A stretch of DNA of 64,000 nucleotides. Source: Cybelea sp963824595 (GTDB lineage: Bacteria > Vulcanimicrobiota > Vulcanimicrobiia > Vulcanimicrobiales > Vulcanimicrobiaceae). The notes beneath the pieces are model-generated. The model saw only the letters and a list, made by a program, of their open reading frames with translations, was not told the origin of the DNA and did no database searches. The stretch spans positions 271,562-335,561 of the forward strand of contig CAWGPY010000007.1 in assembly GCA_963824595.1 (NCBI GenBank), written 5' to 3'. Positions 49,572 through 57,543 of the stretch are shown here, piece after piece. The position numbers and the translations under genes are program-made. Within the stretch, counting starts at the first letter, position 1, and each line of letters starts with the position of its first letter.

Positions 49572-52500
49572 AGTTCAGCATCACGCGACTCTTCATCAAG
49601 CGGCCGACGCTGGTCTTCGTCATCGTGGCGTTGATGATGTTCGGGGGCATTCTATCCACGGCGACGATCGTCAAGGAGCTCTATCCCGACGTCAGCCAGC
49701 CGACCGTCACGATATCGGTGGGTTACAGCGGCGCCTCGGTGACCGAGATGCGCGACAATATCGTCCAACCGATCGAACAGAACCTCGCGGGCACGGCCGA
49801 CATGCAGACGGTCAACGCCGTCGTCCAGCAGGGAGAGGCCCGGATCACCGCCATCTTCGACATCAGCTCGGACACGGCGACCGACCTGGCGCTCACGAAC
49901 AAAGCCATTCAGGCCGCGGAGAAATACCTCCCGACGAACCTGACGCCCCCGACCGTCAACCTGTACGATCCCACGCAATCCGTCGTCGTCACCTTAGCGC
50001 TCTACTCGCACAAGCTGTCGCTCGCGCGCCTGGCGCTCTACGCGGTCAACGTCATCGCGCCCGCCATCGAACAGGTACCGGGAATTTCGTTCGTCAACGT
50101 GGGCGGATCGGTTACTCCGGCGTACGAGGTCGTCGTCGATCCGGCCCGTCTGGCCGCGGCGAACCTGACGCTCAACGACGTGATCGCAACGCTGCAGACC
50201 AATAACCAGCGCGTGCCCGGCGGATTCGCCTACGAGACCAACCGGCAAACGACGATCGACATCCGCGGCGACATCCAGAACCTCGACAGCGTTCGGAATC
50301 TCGCGATCATCCCCGCCCAGGGCGGCGGCGCGCTTGCGGCCATCGCGAACTCGACCGGCGGCGGCGTGCAGAACTACGGAGGCGGGCTCTCGTCGCTGGC
50401 GGGCGTCATCAATCCGTGGAGCGCCAGCAACGCCGTGGTGCGCATCGGCGACATCGCAACGGTGAACGAAAGCTACGAGCCGCGGCTGCAATACGCGCAC
50501 ATCAGCGGCGAGTCGGGCCTGTTCATGCAAGTGCAGAAGGCCGCGGCCGGCAGCGAGGTGGACGCCTCCAACGCGGTGCTGCGCGCGCTGCCGCAAATCG
50601 AGAAGCAGTTCCCGGAGATCAAGTTTCGGGTCATTCACGTCCAATCTACCTTTACGAGGCAGCAGATCCAAATCGTCACGCGCACGCTGATCCTCGCGAT
50701 CCTCCTGACGGGGATCGCGATGGTGTTCTTCCTGCGGTCGTGGCGAAACGCCATCGTCGTCTGCATCTCGATCCCCACCTCGCTCGCGATCGCGATCACG
50801 GCGATGCGGCTCATGCACATGACGATCGACACGATCTCGCTGCTCGGCATGTCGCTGGTCATCGGCATTCTGGTCGACGACTCCACGGTGGTGCTCGAGA
50901 ACATCGAGCGGCACTACACGGAGCTCAAGCAGCCTCCCGAAGAGGCGGCCGTCCGCGGGCGAGAGGAGATCGGCGCCGCCGCCGTCGTGATCACGCTGGT
51001 GGACGTGGTGGTGTTCTTTCCGATCGCGTTCATTCAGGGACAGGTCGGCCGGCAGATCTCCGAATTTGCGATCGTCGTGGTGATCGCGACCCTCACCTCG
51101 CTGTTCGTGTCGTTTACGATCACGCCCACGCTGGCGGGCCTGTGGGCGCTGCGCTCGCACTGGAAGCCGTGGCGCGCCGTCGAATGGTTCGGCGAGCGGT
51201 TCGACGGCGCGCGCAACTGGTACACGGATCGCGTGTTGCCGTGGAGCCTTCGCCACGGCACGCTCGTGGCGGCGTTCTGCGCGGGGACTTTCGTCTTCGC
51301 GCTGGCGCTCGTCGGCCTGGGAGTGGTCGGCGAGGAGTTCATCCCGCCGGTGGACCGCGGCGAAATCTTTATTCAGCTGATCTATCCGATCGGCACGCCG
51401 ATTCAGACGGTGGAAAAAGGCACGTTCGCGCTCGAGCAAAAGATCCTGCACACGACCGACACGTTTGCCAATACGGCGGTCGCGGGCGCGTATGCCGCCT
51501 CGTTCGGCGGTTTCGTGTCGCAGAGCAACGTCGGCCAGGTGCACGTCTGGTTGAAGGACGACCGCAAGCACCCCACCGACTATTGGGTGCGCCAATTCCG
51601 CGATATCGCGCGTACGTCGCTGCCGCAGGGCGTGCAGGCCGTCGTCGTTCCGGCCACGTCGACGTCCGGCGGCAACGCGCAGCCGGTAGACTTGCTGGTG
51701 ACCGACGTGACGGGGCGCGACCCCACGCCGTACGCGCAGAAGGTCGAGGAGGCGCTCACGAAAGTCAAGGGCGCGACGAGCGTCAACAGCAGCGGCACGC
51801 AGCTGGCTCCGCAGATCTCGATTCAGTTCGACCGAAACAAGGCGCAGGCGCTCGGCGTCGACCTCGGCCAAGCCGCGCAGGCTGCCGGCGCCGCGTTCGG
51901 CGGCAGCCTCGCGACGCAGTTCGAGACGACCTCGGGTCTCGAGCAGGTGCAAGTGATCTATCCGCAGTCGTACCAGACGAGCATCGACGCGCTCAAATCG
52001 GTCGCCATTCGGTCGTCGACCGGCGGCCTGGTCTACCTGGGCGACATCGCGCGCTTCGAGTCCACGCCCACGGCGCCGCTGATCACGCGCACCAACCGGA
52101 ACAACGTGATCCACGTCAACGCCAACTACGCGCCGAACTCGTCGCTCTCGGCCGTGGAGAACGGTCTGCTCAAGCGCCTGCCGTCGCTGCACCTGCCGCC
52201 CAACATCGTCGTGCGCCCCGCGCCGCTCGGCCAGCAGGACTTCATGCATCAGACCCTCGTCGGGATGGGGCTCGCGATGATCGTTTCCGTGATCCTCGTG
52301 TACCTGCTGATGGTCGCGCTCTACAACAGCTACGTTTCGCCGTTCATCATCATCTTTTCGGTCCCGGTCGCGGCCATCGGGGCAATCGGCGCTCTCGTAT
52401 TGACCCACCGCACGCTGAACCTGTTCTCGCTGATCGGTACGATTCTGCTGATCGGCATCGCCACCAAGAACGGAATTCTGTTGGTCGACTACGCCAATAC

Positions 52501-52828
52501 CTTGCGTTCGCGCGGGCGCGACAAGCTCACGGCGATCCGCGAGAGCGCGCACACGCGATTCCGGCCGATCATCATGACGAGTTTCTCGGTCGTCGCCGGC
52601 AACATTCCGCTCGCGCTGGCGCTCGACCCGGGTTCGTCGTCGCGGTCGAGCCTCGGCATGGTCGTCATCGGCGGCGTGATCAGTTCGCTGGTGCTGACGC
52701 TGCTGCTCGTGCCCAACGTCTATATGTGGGTCGCGCCCAAGGATCAGCCGGCTCCGAACGGCGCGGCGCACCGCGCGCCGGAGAACCTGCTGGTCGCTCC
52801 TACGGCGTCGCCGACGCTCCGGGCGTAG
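49568..52828 (+). CDS. AcrB-type RND efflux permease
   Basis: The product is 1086 residues, the usual RND length. It begins FSITRLFIKRPTLVFVIVALMMFGG and has YPDVSQPTVTISVGYSGASVTEMRDNIVQPIEQNL, the proton-relay Asp in GILVDDSTVVLENIERH, and the C-terminal VRPAPLGQQDFMHQ, LIGTILLIGIATKNGILLVDYAN. HAE1 family for hydrophobic compounds is most likely. GTG 49568 overlaps the membrane-fusion gene stop. The last 29 bases overlap the convergent gene at 52800. Confidence 0.95.
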   Translation: MKFSITRLFIKRPTLVFVIVALMMFGGILSTATIVKELYPDVSQPTVTISVGYSGASVTEMRDNIVQPIEQNLAGTADMQTVNAVVQQGEARITAIFDISSDTATDLALTNKAIQAAEKYLPTNLTPPTVNLYDPTQSVVVTLALYSHKLSLARLALYAVNVIAPAIEQVPGISFVNVGGSVTPAYEVVVDPARLAAANLTLNDVIATLQTNNQRVPGGFAYETNRQTTIDIRGDIQNLDSVRNLAIIPAQGGGALAAIANSTGGGVQNYGGGLSSLAGVINPWSASNAVVRIGDIATVNESYEPRLQYAHISGESGLFMQVQKAAAGSEVDASNAVLRALPQIEKQFPEIKFRVIHVQSTFTRQQIQIVTRTLILAILLTGIAMVFFLRSWRNAIVVCISIPTSLAIAITAMRLMHMTIDTISLLGMSLVIGILVDDSTVVLENIERHYTELKQPPEEAAVRGREEIGAAAVVITLVDVVVFFPIAFIQGQVGRQISEFAIVVVIATLTSLFVSFTITPTLAGLWALRSHWKPWRAVEWFGERFDGARNWYTDRVLPWSLRHGTLVAAFCAGTFVFALALVGLGVVGEEFIPPVDRGEIFIQLIYPIGTPIQTVEKGTFALEQKILHTTDTFANTAVAGAYAASFGGFVSQSNVGQVHVWLKDDRKHPTDYWVRQFRDIARTSLPQGVQAVVVPATSTSGGNAQPVDLLVTDVTGRDPTPYAQKVEEALTKVKGATSVNSSGTQLAPQISIQFDRNKAQALGVDLGQAAQAAGAAFGGSLATQFETTSGLEQVQVIYPQSYQTSIDALKSVAIRSSTGGLVYLGDIARFESTPTAPLITRTNRNNVIHVNANYAPNSSLSAVENGLLKRLPSLHLPPNIVVRPAPLGQQDFMHQTLVGMGLAMIVSVILVYLLMVALYNSYVSPFIIIFSVPVAAIGAIGALVLTHRTLNLFSLIGTILLIGIATKNGILLVDYANTLRSRGRDKLTAIRESAHTRFRPIIMTSFSVVAGNIPLALALDPGSSSRSSLGMVVIGGVISSLVLTLLLVPNVYMWVAPKDQPAPNGAAHRAPENLLVAPTASPTLRA

Positions 52829-53546
52829 GGGCTCCCGCCAGCCGCGCGTCCGGCGCCTGCGCCGGAAACGCGATGTCGCTGAAGGTGACGTCGGCAATGA
52901 TCTTCGACGTGAAGATCGCGAAGTGCATCGTCTGGCTGAAAGTACCGTGCACGATCACCCAGTGTCCGTCAACGACGGCGTAGTCGAGCGCGATGGTTTC
53001 GTCGGTGCCGCCGGCCACGCGCATCTCGATGTGCTTGGGCAGCCGCGTCGCGCCGTCTTCGATCACGTCGGACGGGTAGAGGCCGTGCTGTACGCGCGGC
53101 GTCGGGTCGAGCAGCAGATGCATCGCCGCATCGGTCGAGTCGGGCGCATAGCGCGCGGCCCAGTAGCTGTTGTACGGAACGACGACGTTGACGGACGGGT
53201 CGGGCGCCGGGATTGCCAGGCTGAAGGGGGCGCCGCGCTCCAGCGTGATGTCGACGCGCTTGAGGTTCGCGAAGTAGCTGAACTTGAAGTTCGAGATCGG
53301 GTCGAAGTAGGCGATGATCGGAAACGCCTGACCCGTCCGCTCGCCGCCGTCGGGAAGGTCTTTCATGACGGCCAGGTCGTCGGCGACCCGAACGGCCACC
53401 GAACGGTTGATCTCCTGCGTGCGGCCCAGCGCCGGCGCGCTGACGTGCGTTCGCTCGACGTAGGTCATATATGCCGGCGGATTTGCCGAGTACGACGCGC
53501 TCGTGCGGTTGATCAACAGGGCGAAGGCGAGATCGGCGGACATCAT
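52800..53546 (-). CDS. Hypothetical protein
   Basis: The product is 248 residues from ATG 53546 (or 53543). No recognised family and no signal peptide. Visible features: INRTSASYSANPPAYMTYVERTHVSAP near the N-terminus, several strand-like stretches (LKRVDITLERGAPFSLAI, VVVPYNSYWAARYAP), and ALDYAVVDGHWVIVHGTFSQTMHFAIFTSKIIADVTFSDIAFP near the end. A short open stretch of 14 codons precedes the ATG, with a stop before it. It is convergent with and overlaps the RND gene by 29 bases, and divergent from the M20 gene (56 bases between starts). Confidence 0.6.
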   Translation of the reverse strand: MMSADLAFALLINRTSASYSANPPAYMTYVERTHVSAPALGRTQEINRSVAVRVADDLAVMKDLPDGGERTGQAFPIIAYFDPISNFKFSYFANLKRVDITLERGAPFSLAIPAPDPSVNVVVPYNSYWAARYAPDSTDAAMHLLLDPTPRVQHGLYPSDVIEDGATRLPKHIEMRVAGGTDETIALDYAVVDGHWVIVHGTFSQTMHFAIFTSKIIADVTFSDIAFPAQAPDARLAGAPTPGASATP

Positions 53547-53602
53547 CGGCGGTCCCGCTTCGGCGGCGGGAGGTAAAGTACCGGCCCGTTAACTTCGCGG
53601 CT

Positions 53603-54772
53603 ATGGCAATCCAAGTCAGCGCCGACCTGGCCGCACGAATCGTCGAGTTGCGGCGCACGATCCACCGCCGCCCGGAGCTCGGTTTCGAGGAGCACGAGAC
53701 GGCCGCGCTCGTCGAGCGCGAGCTCGGCGCTCTCGGAGTCGAGCACCGGCGCGTCGCGAAGACCGGGATCGTCGCGCGCATCGACGGCGCCGTGCCGGGG
53801 CGCGTAGCCGCGCTGCGAGCCGATCTGGACGCACTTCCGGTCGGCGAACGCACGGGACTGCCGTTCGCCTCGCAGGTCGCCGGCAAGATGCACGCGTGCG
53901 GCCACGACGCGCACACGGCGATGCTGCTGGGCGCCGCGCACGTGCTATCCGCTATGAAGGCGCAGCTGTCGGGCAGCGTGGTGCTGCTCTTTCAGCCGGC
54001 GGAAGAAGGCCCCGGCGGCGCGCTGCCGATGATCGAAGAGGGCGCGCTCGACGCGGTCGAGGCGATCGCGATGCTGCACGTCAGCCCGCGTCTGGACGTC
54101 GGAACGATCGGCGTGACGCCCGGCGCGGCGAACGCGTCGGCCGACGAGTTCTACGTGACGGTCCGCGGCGCGGGCGGTCACGGCGGCTATCCGCATACCG
54201 CGGTGGACGCGATCCCGGCGGCGTCGGCGTTCGTGCTGGCGCTGCAGAACATCGTGGCACGCGAGACCGATCCGCTCGCCAGCGCCGTCGTGACCGTCGG
54301 TACGATCGGCGGAGGCTATCGCAACAACGTGATCGCCGACGAGGTCGCGTTGAGCGGAACGCTGCGCGCCCACGACGCCGGCGTGCGCGACGAGCTCGAG
54401 GCGCGCGTGCGCAGAATCGCCGGCGGCGTCGCATCGGCGTACGGCGTGGACGCCGACGTTCGCGTGGTTCGAGGATATCCGCCCGTCGTCAACGACGAAG
54501 CGCTGGCGCGCAACTTCGCGACCTACGCGCGCGCGCACACGTCGCTGCGGGTCGAACAGCCGCCGCCGACGATGGGCGGTGAAGACTTCGCGTACTTCGC
54601 GCAGCGCGTTCCGGGATTGCTGATCTGGCTCGGCGTCCGCAGCGAATCGTCGGAATCGGGTCATCCGACGCACAGCCCGCTCTTTCGCATCGACGAGGCC
54701 GCGTTGCCGATCGGCGTTTTGACGCTGGTATCGTTCGCGACCGCGTTCGCGAGCGGCGACGTCCGTTCATAA
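53603..54772 (+). CDS. M20 family amidohydrolase (IAA-amino acid hydrolase-like)
   Basis: The product is 389 residues. The metal-binding motif MHACGHDAHTAMLLGAAHVL, LLFQPAEEGPGGALPMIEEGAL and GAGGHGGYPHTAVDAIPAASAFVLALQ, and PPPTMGGEDFAYFAQRVPG near the C-terminus match M20D peptidases (hippurate hydrolase, N-acyl-amino acid hydrolase, IAA-amino acid hydrolase). Both the catalytic and the dimerisation lobe are present. The substrate is an N-acyl amino acid but not further resolved. Confidence 0.92.
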   Translation: MAIQVSADLAARIVELRRTIHRRPELGFEEHETAALVERELGALGVEHRRVAKTGIVARIDGAVPGRVAALRADLDALPVGERTGLPFASQVAGKMHACGHDAHTAMLLGAAHVLSAMKAQLSGSVVLLFQPAEEGPGGALPMIEEGALDAVEAIAMLHVSPRLDVGTIGVTPGAANASADEFYVTVRGAGGHGGYPHTAVDAIPAASAFVLALQNIVARETDPLASAVVTVGTIGGGYRNNVIADEVALSGTLRAHDAGVRDELEARVRRIAGGVASAYGVDADVRVVRGYPPVVNDEALARNFATYARAHTSLRVEQPPPTMGGEDFAYFAQRVPGLLIWLGVRSESSESGHPTHSPLFRIDEAALPIGVLTLVSFATAFASGDVRS

Positions 54773-54845
54773 GCATCCACATCCATTGTGGATAATCTTT
54801 TGTTAAAGGTACGACAAAACCGAGGCGGAAAAGATAGGTCCCGTT

Positions 54846-55346
54846 ATGGCCATCAGCGAGGATGCAATTGTGCCGGGACTGCGATCGCATAGCGCGAGCG
54901 TCGATCTCGATTGCTCGGCTGAAGAAGCGTTCGCGCTTCTCTGCGCGGTCGAAAAGTGGCCGGTGTGGCTGTCGTTTCTGCGCAGCGCGCGACGAGCGCA
55001 CGCGGAGCCCGATTTCGGCGTTGGCAGCGAGGTGATCTTACGGTCTTGGCTGCCGGGCGAGGAGGAAGAGGCGTACGAGATCGACGGGTTCATCGCGAAC
55101 TATCGGCTCTCGCTGGTAGGCGCCTATTCGCTGCGCAGGCGGCTCGAGTTTCGTCTCGAGCGGCGCACGACGTGCTCGCGGCTGCACGTCCGCGTGGCGT
55201 ATCCCGCCTATCACGGGCGGCTGGGGACGATGCTCGACCGCTGGCAGCGGGGCCGGCGGGTGGCGAGTGCCCTCGACGACTCGCTGGTCCACTTCAAGGG
55301 CCTGGTCGAGTTCAAGCGCGATGACGCGGTGTTGGCGGACTTTTAG
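54846..55346 (+). CDS. SRPBCC (START-like) domain protein
   Basis: The product is 166 residues. SASVDLDCSAEEAFALLCAVEKWPVWLSFLRSARRAH and GVGSEVILRSWLPGEEEEAYEIDGFIANYRLSLVGAYSLRRRLEFRLERRTTCSRLHVRVAYPAYHG match the beta-helix-grip fold of polyketide cyclase/dehydrase-like proteins. Ligand unknown. It lies between the M20 gene and the CIRCE-like operator of the zinc ribbon gene. Confidence 0.78.
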   Translation: MAISEDAIVPGLRSHSASVDLDCSAEEAFALLCAVEKWPVWLSFLRSARRAHAEPDFGVGSEVILRSWLPGEEEEAYEIDGFIANYRLSLVGAYSLRRRLEFRLERRTTCSRLHVRVAYPAYHGRLGTMLDRWQRGRRVASALDDSLVHFKGLVEFKRDDAVLADF

Positions 55347-55362
55347 CACGTCGCCCCGGCGA

Positions 55363-55389
55363 CTAGCAGTCATTGACCGTGAGTGCTAA
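55363..55389 (+). promoter_or_regulatory. CIRCE-like inverted repeat (HrcA operator)
   Basis: CTAGCAGTC (55363-55371), 9-base spacer ATTGACCGT, GAGTGCTAA (55381-55389). The consensus is TTAGCACTC-N9-GAGTGCTAA: the right arm is perfect and the left arm matches 7 of 9. The spacer contains the -35 of the promoter, so HrcA binding would block transcription. Confidence 0.72.
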
Positions 55390-55401
55390 GACGGCTATAC
55401 T
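55373..55401 (+). promoter_or_regulatory. Sigma-70-type promoter of the FmdB-like gene
   Basis: TTGACC (55373-55378) and TATACT (55396-55401) are 17 bases apart. The -10 ends 6 bases before ATG 55408, so the start codon is close to +1 and the message would be leaderless. Confidence 0.75.
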
Positions 55402-55407
55402 CTGACC

Positions 55408-55716
55408 ATGCCGCTCTATGACTATGCCTGCACCAAGTGCGGGCGGGTGCGTGAGGTGCGCCACGGCTTCGACGAGACCTTCGGCGAGCCGTGCGAGGCC
55501 TGCGGTGCGCCGTTGCGCCGGGTCTTCAACCCGGCCCCGGTCCTGTTCAAGGGCTCGGGTTTCTACGTGACGGATTCGCGCCGTTCCAGCGCCGCCAGCG
55601 GTGCGGCGGAGAAGCCCAAGGACGACGCGCCATCGGCCTCGATGCCGGCGAAGAGCGAATCGGGCGCGTCGGCCGACGCCAAGAGCGGCCCCAAGCCGTC
55701 CGAGCCGGCCGCCTGA
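55408..55716 (+). CDS. FmdB-type zinc ribbon protein
   Basis: The product is 102 residues. MPLYDYACTKCGRVREVRHGFDETFGEPCEACGAPLRRVFNPAPVLFKGSGFYVTDSR is the FmdB regulatory-protein signature with two CxxC pairs (a single zinc ribbon). The C-terminal 45 residues are Ala/Ser/Lys-rich and disordered-looking. FmdB proteins have an unclear regulatory role. The gene follows a CIRCE-like operator, which suggests heat-shock control. Convergent with aroA, one base between the stops. Confidence 0.9.
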   Translation: MPLYDYACTKCGRVREVRHGFDETFGEPCEACGAPLRRVFNPAPVLFKGSGFYVTDSRRSSAASGAAEKPKDDAPSASMPAKSESGASADAKSGPKPSEPAA

Positions 55717-55717
55717 G

Positions 55718-56992
55718 CTAACCGGCCCGCAGGGCCGTCAGTGACTCCACGAAGCGCGGGAAACTGACGCCGACGCTCTCCGCGTCGTCCACGACGACCG
55801 GGCCGGCAGCGCAGCCGAGCACGGCACCCGCCATCGCGATCCGGTGATCGCCCCCCGTCGCCAGGCTGCGGCCCAGCGCGGACGGCGCCCCGCCCGCGAC
55901 GCGCACGACGCCGCGTTCGTACCCCGCCTCGATGCCGGCCGTGCCCAGCAGACGTTGGATCGCGGCGATCCGGTCCGACTCTTTGGCACGCAGATCCGCG
56001 ACGCCGGCGATCGTCGTGACGCCCCGGGCGAACGCTCCGGCAAGCGCGAGCAACGGAATCTCGTCAATGGCGCGCAGGGCGGTCGCGGAGTCGATGGCGG
56101 CGCCCATCAGCGGGCGCCACCGAACGGCGACGTCGGCGACCGGCTCGCCGCAGACATCGCGCGGCTCGCGGAGCTCGACCGCAGCACCCATCGCACGCAG
56201 CGCGTCGAGAAGGCCGGTGCGCGTCGCGTTCACGCCCACGCCGCGCACGATAATCGAGCTGCCGGGCGTCACCGCGGCGGCGGTGATGAAGAAGGCGGCC
56301 GCTGAGAAATCTCCGGCGACCTCGATGCGGTCGTTTCGCAGCGGCGCCGGACCGAGGCGTACGCGGCGCCCGTCCCATTCCACGTCGGCGCCCAGATAGC
56401 GCAGCAGACGCTCGGTGTGGTCGCGCGATCCGCGGTCGCCGTCCACCTCGATGCCGACGCCCGCAAAGAGCCCCGCAAAGAGCAGCGCCGACTTCACCTG
56501 AGCCGAGGGCGATAGCAGGATGAACCGCCGCGTTTGGATCTCGGGCGTGCCCCGAAGGGCGAGCGGCAGCCGTCCCTCGGTCGTCTCGATCAGCGCGCCG
56601 AAGGCGCGCAGCTGCGCGGCGACCGGCTCCATCGGGCGCCGGCGCAGCGAATCGTCGCCGTCGAAACGGGCACGAACTCCGGCCCCGGCGCACGCCCCGA
56701 GCAGCATCCGGACGGTCGATCCGGAGTTCGTGCAATCGAGGGTGGACCCGGGATCGGCGAGCCGGCCGCCGGCGACCACGGCATCGGTACCGTGGATTTC
56801 GACGCGCGCGCCGAGCGCCGCCAACGCGTCGCTGGTGGCGCGAACGTCGCGGCCGGGGTTGAGATTGGCAATGCGCGTCGGCTCGGTGCCGCGGGCGGCC
56901 GCAATCAAAGCCCGGTGCGAGATGGACTTGTCGCCGGGAACGTCGGCGCTGCCGCGCAGCGGGCCCGGATAAAAGCAGACCATCTCGGCCAT
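55718..56992 (-). CDS. aroA: 3-phosphoshikimate 1-carboxyvinyltransferase (EPSP synthase)
   Basis: The product is 424 residues. Visible are GSADVPGDKSISHRALIAAA, LDCTNSGSTVRMLLGACAG, FILLSPSAQVKSALLFAGLFA, RDHTERLLRYLGADV and LRAKESDRIAAIQRLL, and GGDHRIAMAGAVLG near the end. The enzyme joins shikimate-3-phosphate and PEP. The NSGSTVRML loop has the usual residues. ATG 56992 is supported by the conserved N-terminus (GPLRGSADVPGDKS). Divergent from hup. Confidence 0.96.
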   Translation of the reverse strand: MAEMVCFYPGPLRGSADVPGDKSISHRALIAAARGTEPTRIANLNPGRDVRATSDALAALGARVEIHGTDAVVAGGRLADPGSTLDCTNSGSTVRMLLGACAGAGVRARFDGDDSLRRRPMEPVAAQLRAFGALIETTEGRLPLALRGTPEIQTRRFILLSPSAQVKSALLFAGLFAGVGIEVDGDRGSRDHTERLLRYLGADVEWDGRRVRLGPAPLRNDRIEVAGDFSAAAFFITAAAVTPGSSIIVRGVGVNATRTGLLDALRAMGAAVELREPRDVCGEPVADVAVRWRPLMGAAIDSATALRAIDEIPLLALAGAFARGVTTIAGVADLRAKESDRIAAIQRLLGTAGIEAGYERGVVRVAGGAPSALGRSLATGGDHRIAMAGAVLGCAAGPVVVDDAESVGVSFPRFVESLTALRAG

Positions 56993-57091
56993 TTTAGGCT
57001 CATTTCAAACAAGGAGTCCATCATCATTTCGTAGCAAGCAGCGCGAAGCATTTCGCGATAACCGGCTGCTTCTTTCACACGAAAGGGACCG

Positions 57092-57466
57092 ATGAACAAA
57101 GTAGATTTGGTGCGCTCGGCGGTAGACCGTCTGGAGCTGTCTCGCAAGGACGCCGTCGTGCTGATCGACGGTGTTTTCGACGACATCCAAGCCGCCGTGA
57201 TTACGGGTGAGGCGGTCAAGATTCCGGGCTTCGGCCAGTTCAAGGTGCGCGATCGCGCCGCACGTATGGCGCGCAATCCGGCCACCGGCGAACAGGTAAA
57301 AGTTCCTGCGAAGCGAGTCTTCAAGTTCCTCCCCGCAAAGGCGCTCAAGGAAGCCGTTATGGCAAAACGCGGCAGTCGCGCCGGAACCGCTCGCAAGAAG
57401 GCGGCAAGTAAGGCGCCGGCACGGAAGACCGCCGCTCGCAAGGCGGTCGGCCGCAAGAAGCGGTAA
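57092..57466 (+). CDS. hup: HU-family DNA-binding protein with lysine/alanine-rich tail
   Basis: The product is 124 residues. Residues 1-90 are a HU/IHF fold (NKVDLVRSAVDRLELSRKDAVVLIDGVFDDIQAAV, VKIPGFGQFKVRDRAARMARNPATGEQVKVPAKRVFKFLPAKALKEAV). The last 35 residues form a histone H1-like tail with RKKAASKAPARKTAARKA, like the HupB-type tails of actinobacteria. GAAAGGGACC precedes the ATG. Nucleoid compaction is expected. Confidence 0.94.
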   Translation: MNKVDLVRSAVDRLELSRKDAVVLIDGVFDDIQAAVITGEAVKIPGFGQFKVRDRAARMARNPATGEQVKVPAKRVFKFLPAKALKEAVMAKRGSRAGTARKKAASKAPARKTAARKAVGRKKR

Positions 57467-57543
57467 GCGGATCCAACTCGAGCGAGAGTTCTCTTTCACT
57501 CGCTAGTCGACCGGCCGGCGAGCGCTTTCATTTAGGAGATAGC

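Noticed and set aside
49994..52897. A 967-residue minus-strand frame opposite the RND pump, and an 855-residue plus-strand frame at 50416-52983
   Set aside because: Arg/Asp/His-rich composition typical of shadow frames in high-GC DNA; the AcrB-type frame explains the region.
57481..57503. AGCGAG...CTCGCT hairpin after hup as a terminator
   Set aside because: Short stem with a long loop and no T-run; left unannotated.
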